Shown here piece after piece: positions 8,479-15,357 of a stretch of DNA of 50,089 nt. Location: positions 14,042-64,130 of the forward strand of contig PKXS01000096.1 of NCBI GenBank assembly GCA_003132425.1. The letters are read 5' to 3'. The DNA comes from Gammaproteobacteria bacterium. GTDB lineage: Bacteria > Pseudomonadota > Gammaproteobacteria > Steroidobacterales > Steroidobacteraceae. Both the position numbers and the translations under genes were made by a program. Below the pieces are notes generated by a model, which saw only the letters and a list, made by a program, of their open reading frames with translations, made no database searches and was not told the origin of the DNA. Numbering within the stretch: position 1 is the first letter of the stretch; each line of letters begins with the position of its first letter.

Positions 8479-9456
8479 TTAGATCAAGTCTTTGACACCA
8501 TCGCGCTCTTCCAACAGCTCGCGGTGCGTCGCCGCCATTTTTTCGCGGCTGAACTCATTGACGCTCAATCCTTGAACGATGCTGTACTCACCGCCCTTGC
8601 AGGTCACCGGATAGGAATAGATCACACCCGAAGGGATTCCGTAGCTGCCGTCGGAGGGAACCGCCATGCTGACCCAGTCGCCGGGCGGGGTGCCGAGCAT
8701 CCAGTCGTGAACATGGTCCAACGCCGCCGCGGCCGCCGAAGCCGCCGAGGAGGTGCCGCGAGCTTTGATGATGGCGGCGCCGCGTTGCTGTACCGTCGGA
8801 ATAAAAGTGTCCTTGAACCATCCCTGGTCGACCAGCGACAGCGCGGGCTTAAGTTGGACGGTCGCATGATGCAGATCCGGATATTGCGTCGCCGAATGAT
8901 TGCCCCAGATGATGATTCTTTTCACGTCCGCGAGGGCGGCCCCCGTCTTTTCGCACAGCTGCGCCCGGCCCCGATTGTGATCCAGCCGAGTCATTGCCGT
9001 GAAACGGCCGGGCGCCAGCGACGGCGCATTGCGCTGTGCGATCAGAGAATTGGTGTTGGCCGGATTGCCGACCACCAGGACCCGCACGTCGCGGCTGGCG
9101 GCGGCGTCCAGAGCCTTGCCTTGCGCCGAAAAAATCTTGGCGTTCTCCAGCAACAGATCCTTGCGCTCCATGCCCGGGCCGCGGGGCCTCGCGCCGACCA
9201 GCATCGCAAAATGACAGTCCTCGAAAGCGATGTTGGCATCATGCGTTGCGGCGACCTTATTGAGCGTCGGAAAAGCGCAGTCGTTCAGTTCCATCACGAC
9301 CCCTTGAACCGCGGCGTCGGCCGCAGGTATTTCCAAGAGATTCAGGTTGATCGGCTGATCGGCGCCGAGCATCTGACCCGATGCGACGCGAAACGCGAGC
9401 GCATAACCGATATTTCCGGCGGCGCCTGTGATAGTGACGGTGACTGGCTTCTTCAT
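8479..9456 (-). CDS. mdh: Malate dehydrogenase
   Basis: The start at 9456 gives 325 residues beginning [18 protein letters not shown], with the nucleotide-binding loop GAAGNIG at 11-17. A longer open frame upstream adds 43 residues without family character and overlaps the preceding gene. The catalytic Asp/Arg pair lies in TRLDHNRG, the substrate-binding arginines in [14 protein letters not shown], and the catalytic His in [13 protein letters not shown]. It converts malate to oxaloacetate with NAD+ in the TCA cycle. This is the cytosolic-type family with GxxGxxG variant GAAGNIG, not the LDH-like type. It follows the anti-sigma candidate by 28 bases and precedes fadE by 16. Confidence 0.94.
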   Translation of the reverse strand: MKKPVTVTITGAAGNIGYALAFRVASGQMLGADQPINLNLLEIPAADAAVQGVVMELNDCAFPTLNKVAATHDANIAFEDCHFAMLVGARPRGPGMERKDLLLENAKIFSAQGKALDAAASRDVRVLVVGNPANTNSLIAQRNAPSLAPGRFTAMTRLDHNRGRAQLCEKTGAALADVKRIIIWGNHSATQYPDLHHATVQLKPALSLVDQGWFKDTFIPTVQQRGAAIIKARGTSSAASAAAAALDHVHDWMLGTPPGDWVSMAVPSDGSYGIPSGVIYSYPVTCKGGEYSIVQGLSVNEFSREKMAATHRELLEERDGVKDLI

Positions 9457-9484
9457 AACGAGCTCCCGGCGAAACAGCTTTGAC

Positions 9485-9973
9485 TTAGTCGGCGGCGCCG
9501 ATGTCGTAATGCGGATAGATGCGACGAAACCGGCGCAATTCCGCGTCCGCTTCGGCAACGCGGCCGCCGCGTCGCAGGGCGGCAATGTCGGCCAACCACG
9601 CTGCGGGTTCTCGCGAGCGCAGGGGACTTAAGTGGCTCGGAGGATCGCTGCTGTAGAGCTGGAATTCCTGGCTGAGCGGAGCGCTCTGCGGCAGCGCCGC
9701 GTGCGCGGCGGTACGCAGCACATGCGGCTTGTCGTCAGCGCGCTGAACCGTTTGCGGCCCGAATATGATGGCGAGCACCAGCGCGACCGACAGCAGCACG
9801 CTGGCGGCCAGCGCCAAGGGTGCGAGACACGGCGTCTTACCCTGCATCTCACGCGCCCGGCGGAGCACTTGCCGGTCAAGCGTGCGCGGCGGCGAAGGAG
9901 CCGGCTCGCGCCTATATTGCCGCGAAAGTTCACTGTCGCCGCGCAGGTACTCGTCCAGTTCGTCGGGTCTCAT
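9485..9973 (-). CDS. Single-pass membrane protein, candidate anti-sigma factor
   Basis: This 162-residue protein has a soluble N-terminal half, one membrane helix at about 50-72 ([22 protein letters not shown]) and a periplasmic C-terminal part. The end ([28 protein letters not shown]) resembles a helix-hairpin repeat. Its start codon overlaps the stop of the sigma-factor gene by 4 bases, and that position plus the topology suggest it is the cognate anti-sigma factor. It lacks the zinc-binding HxxxCxxC motif of the ZAS type. No family was recognised, so the role rests on context. Confidence 0.6.
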   Translation of the reverse strand: MRPDELDEYLRGDSELSRQYRREPAPSPPRTLDRQVLRRAREMQGKTPCLAPLALAASVLLSVALVLAIIFGPQTVQRADDKPHVLRTAAHAALPQSAPLSQEFQLYSSDPPSHLSPLRSREPAAWLADIAALRRGGRVAEADAELRRFRRIYPHYDIGAAD

Positions 9974-10584
9974 GTCGCACGCACGCTGTGCGGCTGCGCT
10001 GCGCGGATCGCTCTGGGAATCAGCGATTTCTTCAATTTGCGGATGGCGTAGCGTAGCCGGCTTTTGGCGGTTTCAATCGGCACGTCGGTGACTCGCGCGA
10101 TCTCCTCGACGCACAGTCCAGTCTCCTCGTGCAGTAGAAATGCTTCCCGCTGCTCGGTGGGCAGCGCGGCCAGGGCCGCCAGCAATTCGGATTGCCGCTC
10201 GATGTACTCCGCGATCCGATCCGGTCTTTGATACTCCGGCACCTCGGCCGCCAGCATTTGCGAGTCCGCCTCGTCCGACCGAGTGTTGAATCGGCCGTTG
10301 TAATCGCGTCGGCGGGCATCGACCGCGCAGTTATGAGCAATATGAAACAAATAGGTCGCGAATTTTGCGCGCGGCTCATATCGCATTCGGGTTGCCACCA
10401 CGCGCGACCAAACCTCCTGAAACAGATCCGACGCCGCGGCCGCATTGCGGACGTGCCGCAGCAAATAGCGGTAAAGGGGCCCCTTCTGGCGGGCGTACAA
10501 CGCCTCAAATGCGCCAAGGTCTCCTTCCCGGTACCGCAGCATCAGCCCTGCATCGTCGTCGCGCGACTCCATGGACTCAAGCAT
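9970..10584 (-). CDS. RNA polymerase sigma factor, ECF type
   Basis: The 204-residue protein has sigma region 2 (FEALYARQKGPLYRYLLRHV, then SDLFQEVWSRVV, the DLxQE core-binding motif) and region 4 (LPTEQREAFLLHEETGLCVEEIA, then a helix-turn-helix ending ETAKSRLRYAIRKLKK). It has no regions 1.1 or 3, as expected for the ECF group. A second Met five codons in (MESRDDDAG) is an alternative start. It heads the minus-strand run that continues with the membrane protein overlapping it by 4 bases, then mdh and fadE. Whether it controls mdh and fadE is unknown. Two GC-rich hairpins lie in its upstream region. Confidence 0.9.
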   Translation of the reverse strand: MLESMESRDDDAGLMLRYREGDLGAFEALYARQKGPLYRYLLRHVRNAAAASDLFQEVWSRVVATRMRYEPRAKFATYLFHIAHNCAVDARRRDYNGRFNTRSDEADSQMLAAEVPEYQRPDRIAEYIERQSELLAALAALPTEQREAFLLHEETGLCVEEIARVTDVPIETAKSRLRYAIRKLKKSLIPRAIRAAQPHSVRAT

Positions 10585-10619
10585 ACGTCAAGCCCGGAGT
10601 CGAACGAACCGCCGGGGCA

Positions 10620-10661
10620 CCCCGTGAGGGGATATTGAGAGAAACGGGGCTGTTTAGCCCC
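10620..10661. other. Tandem GC-rich hairpins between divergent genes
   Basis: Two compact hairpins stand side by side: CCCC-GTGA-GGGG at 10620-10631 and GGGGCT-GTTT-AGCCCC at 10646-10661. They lie between the sigma-factor start (minus) and the promoter of the GntR operon (plus). Neither is followed by a T tract directly, so they are not classic terminators. They could belong to the 5' leader of the sigma gene. Confidence 0.35.
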
Positions 10662-10699
10662 CGGGTTGAGGTCGAACGAAAAAAAGATTGAAATAGTGC

Positions 10700-10734
10700 T
10701 TGCATGTAGCGGTGTTGTATATTACTATACCACC
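10700..10734 (+). promoter_or_regulatory. Promoter overlapped by a YtrA-type operator
   Basis: A possible -35 TTGCAT (10700-10705) and -10 TACTAT (10723-10728) are separated by 17 bases. Over the -10 lies GGTG (10711-10714), 16 bases, then CACC (10731-10734), and inside it an inverted repeat GTATA-TTAC-TATAC (10717-10730). From memory, GGTG-N16-CACC is the operator reported for YtrA-subfamily GntR repressors in Xanthomonas. The regulator gene lies about 300 bases downstream, so autorepression is the simple model. Confidence 0.6.
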
Positions 10735-10789
10735 AAGTCACCGAAACACCTCGATGACAGCCGATCAAAGCACTCAATAGGAGACGGTC

Positions 10790-10957
10790 ATGAAAACAGA
10801 AATCTCGACAAAGCTCGCAGCCCTTGGGGCCGCCCTGGTAATGAATTCAGCCATCATCGGCGGTGTGGCCTACTTGTTCAGCGCGCAGCTGCACCAGGCC
10901 GCGCCGGTGACCTCGCTGGTTTCGGCCGCAGGACAGGCAGCGGTTAAGTCGGCCTAA
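10790..10957 (+). CDS. 55-aa single-pass membrane peptide, first gene of the GntR/ABC-2 operon
   Basis: An ATG at 10790, preceded by a strong AGGAGA ribosome-binding site 6 bases upstream, opens a 55-residue ORF that starts MKTEISTKLAALGAALVMN. It has a charged N-terminus, one hydrophobic helix at about 9-31 (ending VAYLFSA) and a polar Ala-rich tail ending AVKSA. It lies between the operator and the GntR gene. It reads as a real short gene because its start, site spacing and hydrophobic pattern agree. I do not recognise the family. As the promoter-proximal gene it would be the most strongly expressed member, perhaps an accessory subunit or a product of the exporter. Confidence 0.65.
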   Translation: MKTEISTKLAALGAALVMNSAIIGGVAYLFSAQLHQAAPVTSLVSAAGQAAVKSA

Positions 10958-11003
10958 GCGTTCCGAATCGACCACAGCGTTCTGCTAGATTAGCGTGCTA
11001 CAT

Positions 11004-11023
11004 GGCCCCCACACACGGGGGCC
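11004..11023 (+). other. Hairpin in the leader of the GntR gene
   Basis: A perfect 7-bp stem (GGCCCCC, loop ACACAC, GGGGGCC) lies between the 55-aa gene and the GntR start. It ends 17 bases before the ATG at 11041. It covers the first codons of an alternative upstream start (ATG at 11002), which argues against that start. With no T tract it may act as a stability element or partial attenuator between the first gene and the rest. Confidence 0.45.
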
Positions 11024-11040
11024 CGCACCGCGAGAAGGGA

Positions 11041-11442
11041 ATGGACCCGAATTGGAATGACAACCAACCCATCTATCGCCAACTGCGCGATCGAATGGTT
11101 GCCCTCATTCTCGAGGGTGCGCTTAAGGAAGGCGATCCGTTGCCTTCCGTTCGTGCGGTCGCCGCCGACTACCGGCTGAATCCGCTAACCGTACTGAAGG
11201 GCTATCAGCAGTTGGTCGACGAACACCTGGTCGAAAAACGCCGCGGCCGCGGCATGTATGTGAGTGAAGGTGCGCGGCGATTGTTGCTTGCCGGCGAACG
11301 CGATCGGTTCCTGAACGAGGAGTGGCCGCAGATTCTGGCGGTCATTCACCGGCTGGGATTCTCCGCCCAGGAATTGTTCGCGCAAACACCTGCGCTTACC
11401 CACCCCGCACCACCGCCCCGCGGCGGTGATGCCAAAGACTAA
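11041..11442 (+). CDS. GntR family transcriptional regulator, YtrA subfamily
   Basis: From the ATG at 11041 this is a 133-residue protein: an N-terminal winged helix (QPIYRQLRDRMV, then LPSVRAVAADYRLNPLTVLK, then GYQQLVDEHLVEKRRGRGMY) and a short C-terminal helical tail of about 50 residues. The short tail without a ligand-binding domain defines the YtrA subfamily, which controls ABC transporters encoded next to it. A longer form from 11002 would begin with MAPTHGGP and lies in the hairpin. The ATP-binding gene starts inside or just after its end. The GGTG-N16-CACC site at 10711-10734 is its likely operator. Confidence 0.88.
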   Translation: MDPNWNDNQPIYRQLRDRMVALILEGALKEGDPLPSVRAVAADYRLNPLTVLKGYQQLVDEHLVEKRRGRGMYVSEGARRLLLAGERDRFLNEEWPQILAVIHRLGFSAQELFAQTPALTHPAPPPRGGDAKD

Positions 11443-11452
11443 TGAGCCCTAT

Positions 11453-12310
11453 ATGCCAGCGCTTATCGAAGCCCGCGATCTGACAAAAAAATATGGGGCG
11501 CATATTGCGCTCGATCGCGCCAATCTCACCATCGAGACCGGCCGCATCGTCGGTCTGATCGGGCCGAACGGCGCCGGCAAGACCAGCGCGCTGCGCGCCA
11601 TCCTCGGGCTAACCGCTTATGAGGGCCGCCTGCAAGTCCTGGGCCGCGAACCCTTCCGCGATCGCGCCGACCTGATGAACGATGCCTGCTTCATCGCCGA
11701 CGTGGCGGTGCTGCCGCCGTGGCTGCGAGTCGACCAGGCAATCGACTTTGTCGCCGCCATGCATCCGCGATTTCGCCGCGACCGCGCCATGGGATTCCTC
11801 GCCAAGACGCAGGTCACCGGCGAGCGCCGCATCCGCGAATTGTCGAAGGGCCTGAAGACCCAGGTACACCTGGCGCTGACCATGGGCATCGACGCCAGAC
11901 TATTGGTGCTCGACGAACCCACGCTGGGCCTCGATATTTTGGCGCGGCGCAGCTTCTACGACGCGTTGGTGGACGACTACATGGACGAAACCCGGACCAT
12001 TTTGATCACGACGCATCAAGTGGAGGAGGTGGAGAACCTATTGACCGACGTGATCTTCATAGACAGGGGTCATATCGTTCTCGACTGCTCGGTGGAACAG
12101 ATCGCGGCTCGGTACGCAGCCGTCGCCGTTTCAACGGATCAGATCGAGGCGGCGCGCGCCGAGCGGCCATTCTTCGAGCGCCGAACGCTGGGCAAGACAC
12201 TGCTGTATTTCGAGCGGCCGAATTTGGACAAACTCGCAGGCTTGGGCGAAGTGCACACGCCGAGCATCTCCGACTTGTTCGTCGCCAAACTCTCCGGGGG
12301 TGCCCCATGA
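11453..12310 (+). CDS. ABC transporter ATP-binding protein
   Basis: The protein has all ABC nucleotide-binding motifs: Walker A GPNGAGKT, a signature in the form LSKGL (LSGGQ in most relatives), Walker B LLVLDEPTLGLD and the switch histidine in ITTHQ. It would energise the membrane protein encoded next, whose start overlaps its stop by ATGA. The start at 11453 gives MPALIEARDLTKKYG, 285 residues; GTG at 11426 or ATG at 11429 would overlap the regulator. The signature variant is common in the YtrB-like exporter group. The substrate is unknown; YtrA-linked systems are often tied to cell-envelope or antibiotic stress. Confidence 0.9.
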   Translation: MPALIEARDLTKKYGAHIALDRANLTIETGRIVGLIGPNGAGKTSALRAILGLTAYEGRLQVLGREPFRDRADLMNDACFIADVAVLPPWLRVDQAIDFVAAMHPRFRRDRAMGFLAKTQVTGERRIRELSKGLKTQVHLALTMGIDARLLVLDEPTLGLDILARRSFYDALVDDYMDETRTILITTHQVEEVENLLTDVIFIDRGHIVLDCSVEQIAARYAAVAVSTDQIEAARAERPFFERRTLGKTLLYFERPNLDKLAGLGEVHTPSISDLFVAKLSGGAP

Positions 12311-13197
12311 ACCATTATTTCTGGCTGATGAAACGCGAATTTTGGGAGAATCGGGCGATCTGGGCGGTGCCAGCGATCATCGGCGGACTGTTGCTCCTGG
12401 CGGCGCTGTTCGGCCGAATCGATACCGTCAATTTGACCACGGCGGCTTTGACCACGCCGGCGCAGACCCGAATCGTCGGCTGGGCGGTTCTGTTCGCGCT
12501 CAGCGGCACGTTCTTCGTCGTCATGTCGATCTATTCCACCTGGTACTTGCTGGACTGCCTGTATGCGGATCGAAAGGATCGCAGCGTGCTGTTCTGGAAA
12601 TCGCTGCCCTTATCGGATACCGCCACCGTGCTGTCCAAATTGGTCACCGCAGTAATCGTCATTCCGTTGGTGTACTTCGTGGCCGCCGATTTCACGACCA
12701 TCCTGATCGCATTCATTCTATCGGTGCGCGCGAGTTCGGCTCTCGGCGGCGCCCTATGGCACGCCGAGTTGTGGCTGCAACTGCAGGCGCTGTGGCTTTA
12801 CGTGATCGTCACCACCGCCATTTGGTACTTGCCGGTCGCCGGCTGGCTTCTGGTGATCTCCGCCTGGGCGCGGCGCGCCGTCATGTTGTGGGCCATTCTG
12901 CCGCCTCTTGCCTTGTACTTGGCCGAGCGGTGGTTCCTCGGCAGCCACATGGTCGGCACCCAGCTCAATACGCGACTCTGGGGCTACTTGCCGCTGGCGT
13001 TTCATACGGCTCCGGACAGCACGCATTGGGCGACGACGGTGTTCGACAATGACCGGATCACGGCGCCGTCCAACCTGTGGGTATTGCTCAATCCGGGTTC
13101 ATTCCTGTCGAGTCCGCAAACCTGGATCGGCGCGGCAATCGGCATCGCGTTCATCATCGGCGCCGTCCAGCTGCGCCTGCGGCGCACCGAAATTTAG
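12307..13197 (+). CDS. ABC-2 type transporter permease
   Basis: The ATG at 12307 overlaps the ATP-binding gene stop (ATGA) and gives 296 residues. There are about six hydrophobic segments, the first at about residues 17-35 (IWAVPAIIGGLLLLAALFG) and others near 60-80, 120-150, 170-215 and the C-terminus (WIGAAIGIAFIIGAVQL). The N-terminus MNHYFWLMKREFWENRAIW is typical of ABC-2 permeases that pair with YtrB-like ATPases. The longer frame that starts at 11719 belongs to the overlapping gene and is not real. A dimer of this subunit with the ATPase would form the exporter. Confidence 0.85.
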   Translation: MNHYFWLMKREFWENRAIWAVPAIIGGLLLLAALFGRIDTVNLTTAALTTPAQTRIVGWAVLFALSGTFFVVMSIYSTWYLLDCLYADRKDRSVLFWKSLPLSDTATVLSKLVTAVIVIPLVYFVAADFTTILIAFILSVRASSALGGALWHAELWLQLQALWLYVIVTTAIWYLPVAGWLLVISAWARRAVMLWAILPPLALYLAERWFLGSHMVGTQLNTRLWGYLPLAFHTAPDSTHWATTVFDNDRITAPSNLWVLLNPGSFLSSPQTWIGAAIGIAFIIGAVQLRLRRTEI

Positions 13198-13250
13198 CGG
13201 GACGATGGCATAATGGCGCTGAGCCGACCCCGTTATGTAAGGAGCGCTGG

Positions 13251-13733
13251 ATGTACAAGACCAAGATAGATCTTTCGGAGAAAGTCCGCCGAAATGTCAA
13301 CGCCATTCTCAATGATCGCCTGGCCGATGCCATAGATTTGCAGAGCCAAGTCAAACAAGCACACTGGAACGTCAAGGGGCCTCACTTCATCGCCCTACAC
13401 GAGCTGTTCGATAAGATTTCAGATCTCGTGCTCGGACAAATCGACGACATCGCCGAGCGAGTGACGAGCTTGGGCGGCACCGCCGAGGGCACGGTGGCCG
13501 TGGCTGCTAAGCGCAGCAAATTGAAGAACTACCCTCTGAGCATTACCGCCGGGAAGGATCATTTATATTATTTGTCGACGCAATTATCGGTATTCGGCAA
13601 AGCCGTGCGCTCGACGATAGAAGACACCGCTAAACTGGGTGATGCGGATACTGCGGATTTGTTCACCGCGATTTCCCGCGACGTCGACAAATACCTCTGG
13701 TTCCTCGAGGCGCATTTACAAGATAAGGCCTGA
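13251..13733 (+). CDS. dps: Dps family DNA-binding ferritin-like protein
   Basis: The ATG at 13251 follows AAGGAG by 6 bases and gives 160 residues. The ferroxidase motif HWNVKGPHFIALHELFD at about 38-54, with more acidic ligands in the following helix (DDIAERVTSLGG), marks the dodecameric Dps fold. Dps stores iron, uses hydrogen peroxide to oxidise Fe(II), and shields DNA in stationary phase or oxidative stress. A positively charged N-terminus (MYKTKIDLSEKVRR) is the usual DNA-contact tail. It follows the exporter by 53 bases and could be cotranscribed or have its own promoter. No OxyR box was identified by eye. Confidence 0.92.
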   Translation: MYKTKIDLSEKVRRNVNAILNDRLADAIDLQSQVKQAHWNVKGPHFIALHELFDKISDLVLGQIDDIAERVTSLGGTAEGTVAVAAKRSKLKNYPLSITAGKDHLYYLSTQLSVFGKAVRSTIEDTAKLGDADTADLFTAISRDVDKYLWFLEAHLQDKA

Positions 13734-13763
13734 TGAACGGCCCCGCCGGCCTCTAGCAGCCCC

Positions 13764-15125
13764 TTAACCTAGAAGATGGGAAAAATAACTGTTGTGGAGC
13801 CGATTCATCGGGTCGGTCCGTTGCCGCAGCGCGCGAAACAGTTTAGCGCGGTCGCCAAAGGCCTTCGCGACGTGCTCGGGCTGCAAGGCGCGTGTTTGAT
13901 TGAAGGTGGGGGTTCCGCCGAGCCCGGACGCAAAATCGTTGAAATCGATTAGGAAATCGTCCCAGCCCTTATCTCCGGTCGAGGAGGGCTCCAAGGTAAA
14001 CATGGGGCCCGAGTAACTCACGCTGAATAGAGATCCTCTGTCCTGGTGCAGACGGCTGGCGCCGTTCACCACGTTGCAACGATAGCGATGTTCCTTGAAA
14101 TAGGCCTTGCAGAAAGCGAAATATTCGCCGAGCAGCCTTGGAAAGTCGGCCTGAGGGAATGCCCATAGACTGTAGGTGTAGCGCGACTTCCACGCTTCCT
14201 GGGGCAAGTCGCGCATCAACTCGTGCGCATATAGGACCACGCCGCGCGCGGCGCGATCCAGTGTCGCGCGCAAAGCGCGCTGCACGCCTGAAACCACCGC
14301 GGTACGCAAGCCGGGCGCGGACAGCACGCTGCCGACGGTGGAGCCGAAGGCGGGCAACACATTGCGCATCACGGAATTGCGGATTTGCCACATTCCGGAG
14401 CGGCTGGCGCCCATCGCTTCATCGAGGGTGCGCCGCTCCACCGTGACGCGATCGTTGAAGGGGGAGATATGCAATCTCAAGGCACCCGGGGCCTCGATGA
14501 TGGCCGCGAAGCGGGCCGCGAATTCCTTGAGCGATAGATCCTGGTATTCCATTTTTACGGGCGTCAGGGGCCGCACGCGGAGCACGATTTCGTGCACCAA
14601 GCCCAATAGGCCGAAACTCGATTTTAGTACGCGCATCAAGTCACGGTTGCGCTCCGTCACGGTCATCTGCTTGCCTTGCGGCGTGATCAGCTTCAGTTCC
14701 GTCACGCAAGAGGACATCTGCGCGACGCCCACCGTATGCGATGCCTGCGGAAGTGTGGCGACGGCCAGGGCGCCCAGCGAAATTTGGCCGATTTCGGGCG
14801 TCAGCGGCAGCTCGAGGCCGCGTTCGGTCAGCGCCCGCACCAAAGTGCCGACACGCACTCCGGCTTGCGCGCGAACCGTGTTTTCGCCGAACTCCAGAAT
14901 TTTGTCGAGCGTGCCCATGTCGATCGTGGTTCCGCCGTCGCCGCCCACGCAGCGTGTCTGCGAATAATCCGCGCCGACGGCGCGAACCGGCGTCGGGTAG
15001 GTCTTGGGCTTGCCCAGGATGGCCGGTATGTCTTCGACATTCTTTGGCTGCAGCACGATCCGCGGCCGTCGATATAGACCCGAGGCGTCCGCGCCGGGCG
15101 TACGAGGAGTGACTTTGAGAACCAT
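13764..15125 (-). CDS. FAD-linked oxidoreductase (BBE/ALO-like), cyclic-di-GMP riboswitch target
   Basis: From the ATG at 15125 this is 453 residues. The N-terminal half is an FAD-binding type 4 domain (VRAVGADYSQTRCVGGDGG, then a GLELPLTPEIGQISLGALA stretch that holds the ADP-binding loop). The C-terminal half looks like the ALO/sugar-lactone oxidase-type substrate domain, ending with MNRLHNSYFSHLLG. I cannot name the substrate; aldonolactone-type and sterol-type oxidases are both possible. A longer frame to 15221 adds residues that do not align with the family, and the ATG at 15125 has a GGGGGAAG ribosome-binding site. A clear cyclic-di-GMP-I riboswitch lies in its leader, so its expression should follow cyclic-di-GMP. 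It is a single gene on its transcript. Confidence 0.85.
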   Translation of the reverse strand: MVLKVTPRTPGADASGLYRRPRIVLQPKNVEDIPAILGKPKTYPTPVRAVGADYSQTRCVGGDGGTTIDMGTLDKILEFGENTVRAQAGVRVGTLVRALTERGLELPLTPEIGQISLGALAVATLPQASHTVGVAQMSSCVTELKLITPQGKQMTVTERNRDLMRVLKSSFGLLGLVHEIVLRVRPLTPVKMEYQDLSLKEFAARFAAIIEAPGALRLHISPFNDRVTVERRTLDEAMGASRSGMWQIRNSVMRNVLPAFGSTVGSVLSAPGLRTAVVSGVQRALRATLDRAARGVVLYAHELMRDLPQEAWKSRYTYSLWAFPQADFPRLLGEYFAFCKAYFKEHRYRCNVVNGASRLHQDRGSLFSVSYSGPMFTLEPSSTGDKGWDDFLIDFNDFASGLGGTPTFNQTRALQPEHVAKAFGDRAKLFRALRQRTDPMNRLHNSYFSHLLG

Positions 15126-15128
15126 ATG

Positions 15129-15142
15129 CTTCCCCCCGGAAG
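15129..15142 (-). promoter_or_regulatory. Hairpin that covers the ribosome-binding site (likely riboswitch output)
   Basis: On the minus strand CTTCC-GGGG-GGAAG forms a 5-bp stem whose 3' arm is part of the Shine-Dalgarno sequence of the FAD oxidoreductase, ending 3 bases before the ATG. It would block initiation when formed. It follows the riboswitch by about 80 bases and may be the output element, so translation control is more likely than termination. A second palindrome (TTGCGC-GTAT-GCGCAA, 15197-15212) lies between the two. Confidence 0.5.
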
Positions 15143-15221
15143 ACTTGAACACAAGCTCAGATGCCTGCTGTCGGGGGTACAAAACCTTGAGGTTCGTTGC
15201 GCATACGCGCAAGAGGTGCAC

Positions 15222-15315
15222 TGGCGACCCCGCTATCGTCAGGCTTCCAAAAGAAGCCCCTTAGACCGGTGGTTTTGCGTCCCCACCTTTCGGCGGGTTT
15301 GCCCTTAAACAGCCC
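15222..15315 (-). promoter_or_regulatory. Cyclic-di-GMP-I (GEMM-I) riboswitch
   Basis: Read on the minus strand, the leader contains, in order, GGGCAAACC (15304-15296), a GAAA tetraloop stem (CGCCGAAAGGTGG), GGGACGCAAA (15283-15274), ACCACCGGTCTAA (ending at 15261), a hairpin GGCTTC-TTTT-GGAAGCC (15258-15242) and TAGCGGGG (15235-15228). These are the conserved blocks of the Vc2-type cyclic-di-GMP aptamer, in the same order and spacing, including the GAAA tetraloop and its receptor-side segment. A promoter ends just upstream. It would control the FAD oxidoreductase at 15125-13764. Confidence 0.92.
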
Positions 15316-15319
15316 CCCT

Positions 15320-15348
15320 ACTATGCGAGAAAGCGGCCGCGCTGTAAA
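15320..15348 (-). promoter_or_regulatory. Sigma-70 promoter for the riboswitch transcript
   Basis: On the minus strand TTTACA (15348-15343) and CATAGT (15325-15320) stand 17 bases apart, with 5 of 6 and 4 of 6 matches to the sigma-70 consensus. The predicted start site near 15313 places the first transcribed bases at the 5' edge of the aptamer, leaving a leader of about 190 bases. It sits between the end of the Kef-type gene and the riboswitch. Confidence 0.6.
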
Positions 15349-15357
15349 GGGGTGTTT

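Noticed and set aside
8392-9483. Long plus-strand frame of 363 codons
   Set aside because: It runs antisense to fadE and mdh, which have clear motifs; long antisense frames are expected at this GC content. The same applies to the frames at 3648-4706 and 37511-38506.
10592-10616. tRNA-like T-arm (TTCGACT) on the minus strand
   Set aside because: The flanking bases do not form a 5-bp stem and no acceptor or anticodon arm is present.
10666-10947. 93-codon plus-strand frame near the GntR operon promoter
   Set aside because: It overlaps the 55-aa gene in another frame, covers the promoter and has no ribosome-binding site.
11719-12306. 492-codon frame that would extend the ABC-2 permease upstream
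   Set aside because: The first 196 codons overlap the ATP-binding gene in another frame and have no family character; the ATG at 12307 fits the family start and ATGA overlap.
13735-13763. Possible terminator between dps and the FAD oxidoreductase
   Set aside because: The GC-rich bases do not form a clean stem followed by a T tract on either strand.
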